Shown piece by piece: positions 41,921 to 43,059 of a stretch of DNA of 43,059 nt; the first letter of the stretch is position 1, and each line of letters starts with the position of its first letter. The stretch spans positions 1-43,059 of IMG/VR virus record IMGVR_UViG_3300036944_000646; one strand, given 5' to 3'. This stretch comes from a virus. The translations under genes and the position numbers were made by a program. The notes beneath the pieces are model-generated. The model had not been told where the DNA came from. It did not search any database and saw only the letters and a list, made by a program, of their open reading frames with translations.

Positions 41921-42094
41921 ATGAAGAACGCTGAACAGAAATATGCTACAAGAGTATTCTATTCTCTTAAGCATGCAGAACATTTTAAAGCAAAACTTGG
42001 TGATAGATGTTTACAGACTATTAAACAAGATAAGCTTGGTAGATATAAAGTTAGATGGCTTATTGATAAGTCAACCGTCAAATTTAATAAATAG
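41921..42094 (+). CDS. 57-aa basic protein (start chosen at ATG)
   Basis: An upstream TTG (41891) would extend this frame, but it lies inside the hairpin region. The in-frame ATG at 41921 gives MKNAEQKYATRVFYSLKHAE and continues to VKFNK. The protein is basic (YKVRWLIDKSTVKFNK) with helix-strand alternation. It may bind nucleic acid; no family recognised. The start choice is favoured by position just after the CTGACTAAA arm. Confidence 0.5.
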   Translation: MKNAEQKYATRVFYSLKHAEHFKAKLGDRCLQTIKQDKLGRYKVRWLIDKSTVKFNK

Positions 42095-42102
42095 TAAATA
42101 AA

Positions 42103-42378
42103 ATGAAACATCAAGAAATTATTAAAGAAATTAAAGATTTAGCATATTATAAAACTAATGCTGAAGAAGATTATTTAAAAGTTCCAATTAGTGTATTAAG
42201 GTATATTTCTGAGTTAGAACAAGATAAGAAAATGTATAGTGAGGAAGAAGTAGTTCAACTATTACAAAAAGCACTTACACATCAAGATGATGGAGAAATA
42301 GGTAGTTTAGTTACAGCACAAAAAGAAATAAGAACAGCTAACTTTTATAGTTGGTTTAACAAATTTAAAAACAAATAA
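42103..42378 (+). CDS. Acidic helical protein, 91 aa
   Basis: Opens MKHQEIIKEIKDLAYYKTNA and contains LRYISELEQDKKMYSEEEVV, a coiled-coil-prone segment, then a QKEIRTANFYSWFNKFKN end. Start 8 nt after the preceding stop. Unknown function. Confidence 0.55.
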   Translation: MKHQEIIKEIKDLAYYKTNAEEDYLKVPISVLRYISELEQDKKMYSEEEVVQLLQKALTHQDDGEIGSLVTAQKEIRTANFYSWFNKFKNK

Positions 42379-42379
42379 G

Positions 42380-42766
42380 ATGAAAAGAGAATTTATTCCT
42401 TACGAGCAAGCATTAGCTTTAAAAGAATTAGGTTTTGATGAACCTTGTTTTGGTTATTATAATAACTTGGGAAGACAACAATTTATATTGTCTTTAAGAA
42501 ACTTGAAAGAAGATAATAATGATTCAATAAATTACTTTTCAGCACCACTATACCAACAAGCATTTAGATGGTTTAGAGAGAAGTACCATATAGTAGGTGA
42601 AGTAAAATTCAAAGGAGGCAAAACCACTAAAACTGCTTGGTATGATTACATAATATATTCAGAAATTGATTGGGAAAATAAAAATCCAAATGAACAATGG
42701 AAGAAATATGAAGAAGCAGAACTTGAATGTCTTAAAAAATTAATTGAGATAATAAAAACTAAATAA
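42380..42766 (+). CDS. Conserved Bacteroidetes-phage protein of unknown function, 128 aa
   Basis: The sequence FIPYEQALALKELGFDEPCF followed by GYY, then APLYQQAFRWFREKYHI and later WYDYIIYSEIDW, matches a pattern I have met repeatedly in phages and prophages of Bacteroidetes without a known function. It is a compact alpha/beta protein with no membrane part. It starts 1 nt after the previous stop. The recurrence of this pattern supports a Bacteroidetes host. Confidence 0.7.
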   Translation: MKREFIPYEQALALKELGFDEPCFGYYNNLGRQQFILSLRNLKEDNNDSINYFSAPLYQQAFRWFREKYHIVGEVKFKGGKTTKTAWYDYIIYSEIDWENKNPNEQWKKYEEAELECLKKLIEIIKTK

Positions 42767-42767
42767 G

Positions 42768-42857
42768 ATGAATACACTAATCGCTTTATTAGGTACAAGA
42801 ACATATGGATATGGAGTCTATAAGTTCTTACGAAGAATGCAGGATAAGTTTAACTAG
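42768..42857 (+). CDS. Possible 29-aa gene
   Basis: MNTLIALLGTRTYGYGVYKF then LRRMQDKFN, starting one base after the 128-aa gene stop, which supports coupling. Hydrophobic start, basic end. It overlaps the next candidate in another frame, so at most one may be translated strongly. Confidence 0.4.
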   Translation: MNTLIALLGTRTYGYGVYKFLRRMQDKFN

Positions 42858-42948
42858 CATTCAAAAATATAATGAAATAACTAAACACATAGAAAGACAA
42901 ACAAGTAATAGAGATATCAAAGCTGTATCAATGCACAAGGGACGATAA
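42811..42948 (+). CDS. Possible 45-aa gene overlapping the 29-aa frame
   Basis: MESISSYEECRISLTSIQKY followed by a charged stretch to SMHKGR. Codon composition is plausible, but the start lies inside the 29-aa frame. The remaining 42949-43059 has only a 6-bp AACACT/AGTGTT hairpin and no gene I can support. Confidence 0.4.
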   Translation: MESISSYEECRISLTSIQKYNEITKHIERQTSNRDIKAVSMHKGR

Positions 42949-43059
42949 CAGTGAGTAATTTCCCTTCGTATTACAACACTATCAAGAAGTGTTATGTTTG
43001 TTGAGTATGGTAAGTGGTAATGGCAAAGAATAGGGATTGCAACCTTAAACCCAAAAAAC

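Noticed and set aside
1-43059. Stop-codon (TAG) reassignment, known in some crAss-like phages
   Set aside because: All large genes read through with the standard code, and TAG serves as a genuine stop in MCP, the 336-aa gene and the tmRNA tag.
1-43059. CRISPR arrays, insertion sequences, integrase and attachment sites
   Set aside because: No regularly spaced repeats, transposase or integrase motifs, or terminal duplications were seen.

Overview
The window is a 43 kb piece of a double-stranded DNA tailed-phage genome that looks crAss-like (order Crassvirales), infecting a member of the Bacteroidetes. Four things support this. The gene order is characteristic: IHF/HU-like protein, zinc protein, PD-(D/E)XK nuclease, large terminase, portal, scaffold, major capsid protein, connector/ring proteins, fibres, very large tail protein, lysin. 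The base composition is AT-rich. Start codons lack Shine-Dalgarno sites and sit behind A/T-rich leaders. Promoters match the Bacteroidetes pattern TTTG-N21-TAnnTTTG. No database search was possible, so the crAss-like call rests on remembered family features.

Layout. Positions 1-37560 are coded almost entirely on the minus strand and read from right to left. A promoter near 37.6 kb opens the block with a small acidic/coiled-coil protein, a coiled-coil protein, a GroES-like co-chaperonin and a PhoH-like ATPase. Next comes an RNA-rich stretch (35.1-35.9 kb) with a complete phage-encoded tmRNA, a degenerate tRNA-like element and several hairpins. Then come DNA-binding and packaging genes (winged-helix-like, IHF/HU-like, zinc ribbon, nuclease, TerL), the capsid genes (portal, scaffold, MCP) and a five-hairpin non-coding segment. 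Connector, Dps-like and fibre genes follow, including a 1051-aa fibre with Bacteroidetes-type DUF4874/DUF4832 and choice-of-anchor-J-like domains. After a terminator and a fresh promoter come a metallophosphoesterase, tail ring proteins, a 2240-aa tail protein carrying a VWA domain between Cys-rich repeats, and a two-domain lysin.

Positions 37658-43059 are on the plus strand. The first plus operon encodes a probable Acb2-type cyclic-nucleotide sponge (anti-CBASS/anti-Thoeris), a second possible helical-hairpin protein, a thioredoxin, a hotdog acyl-CoA thioesterase and a small beta protein, and ends at a good terminator. After a C-run-rich spacer comes a 336-aa acidic-tailed protein with codon use unlike its neighbours, closed by a very strong terminator. 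A 0.5-kb non-coding region with a long inverted repeat follows, then a train of small unknown genes, one of which is preceded by mutually exclusive hairpins that could gate its start.

The minus half builds, packages and releases the virion. The right end is an accessory/early region that probably adjusts host signalling and metabolism. The two transcription units diverge from a roughly 97-bp region with a perfect 7-1-7 palindrome, a candidate operator for the switch between them.
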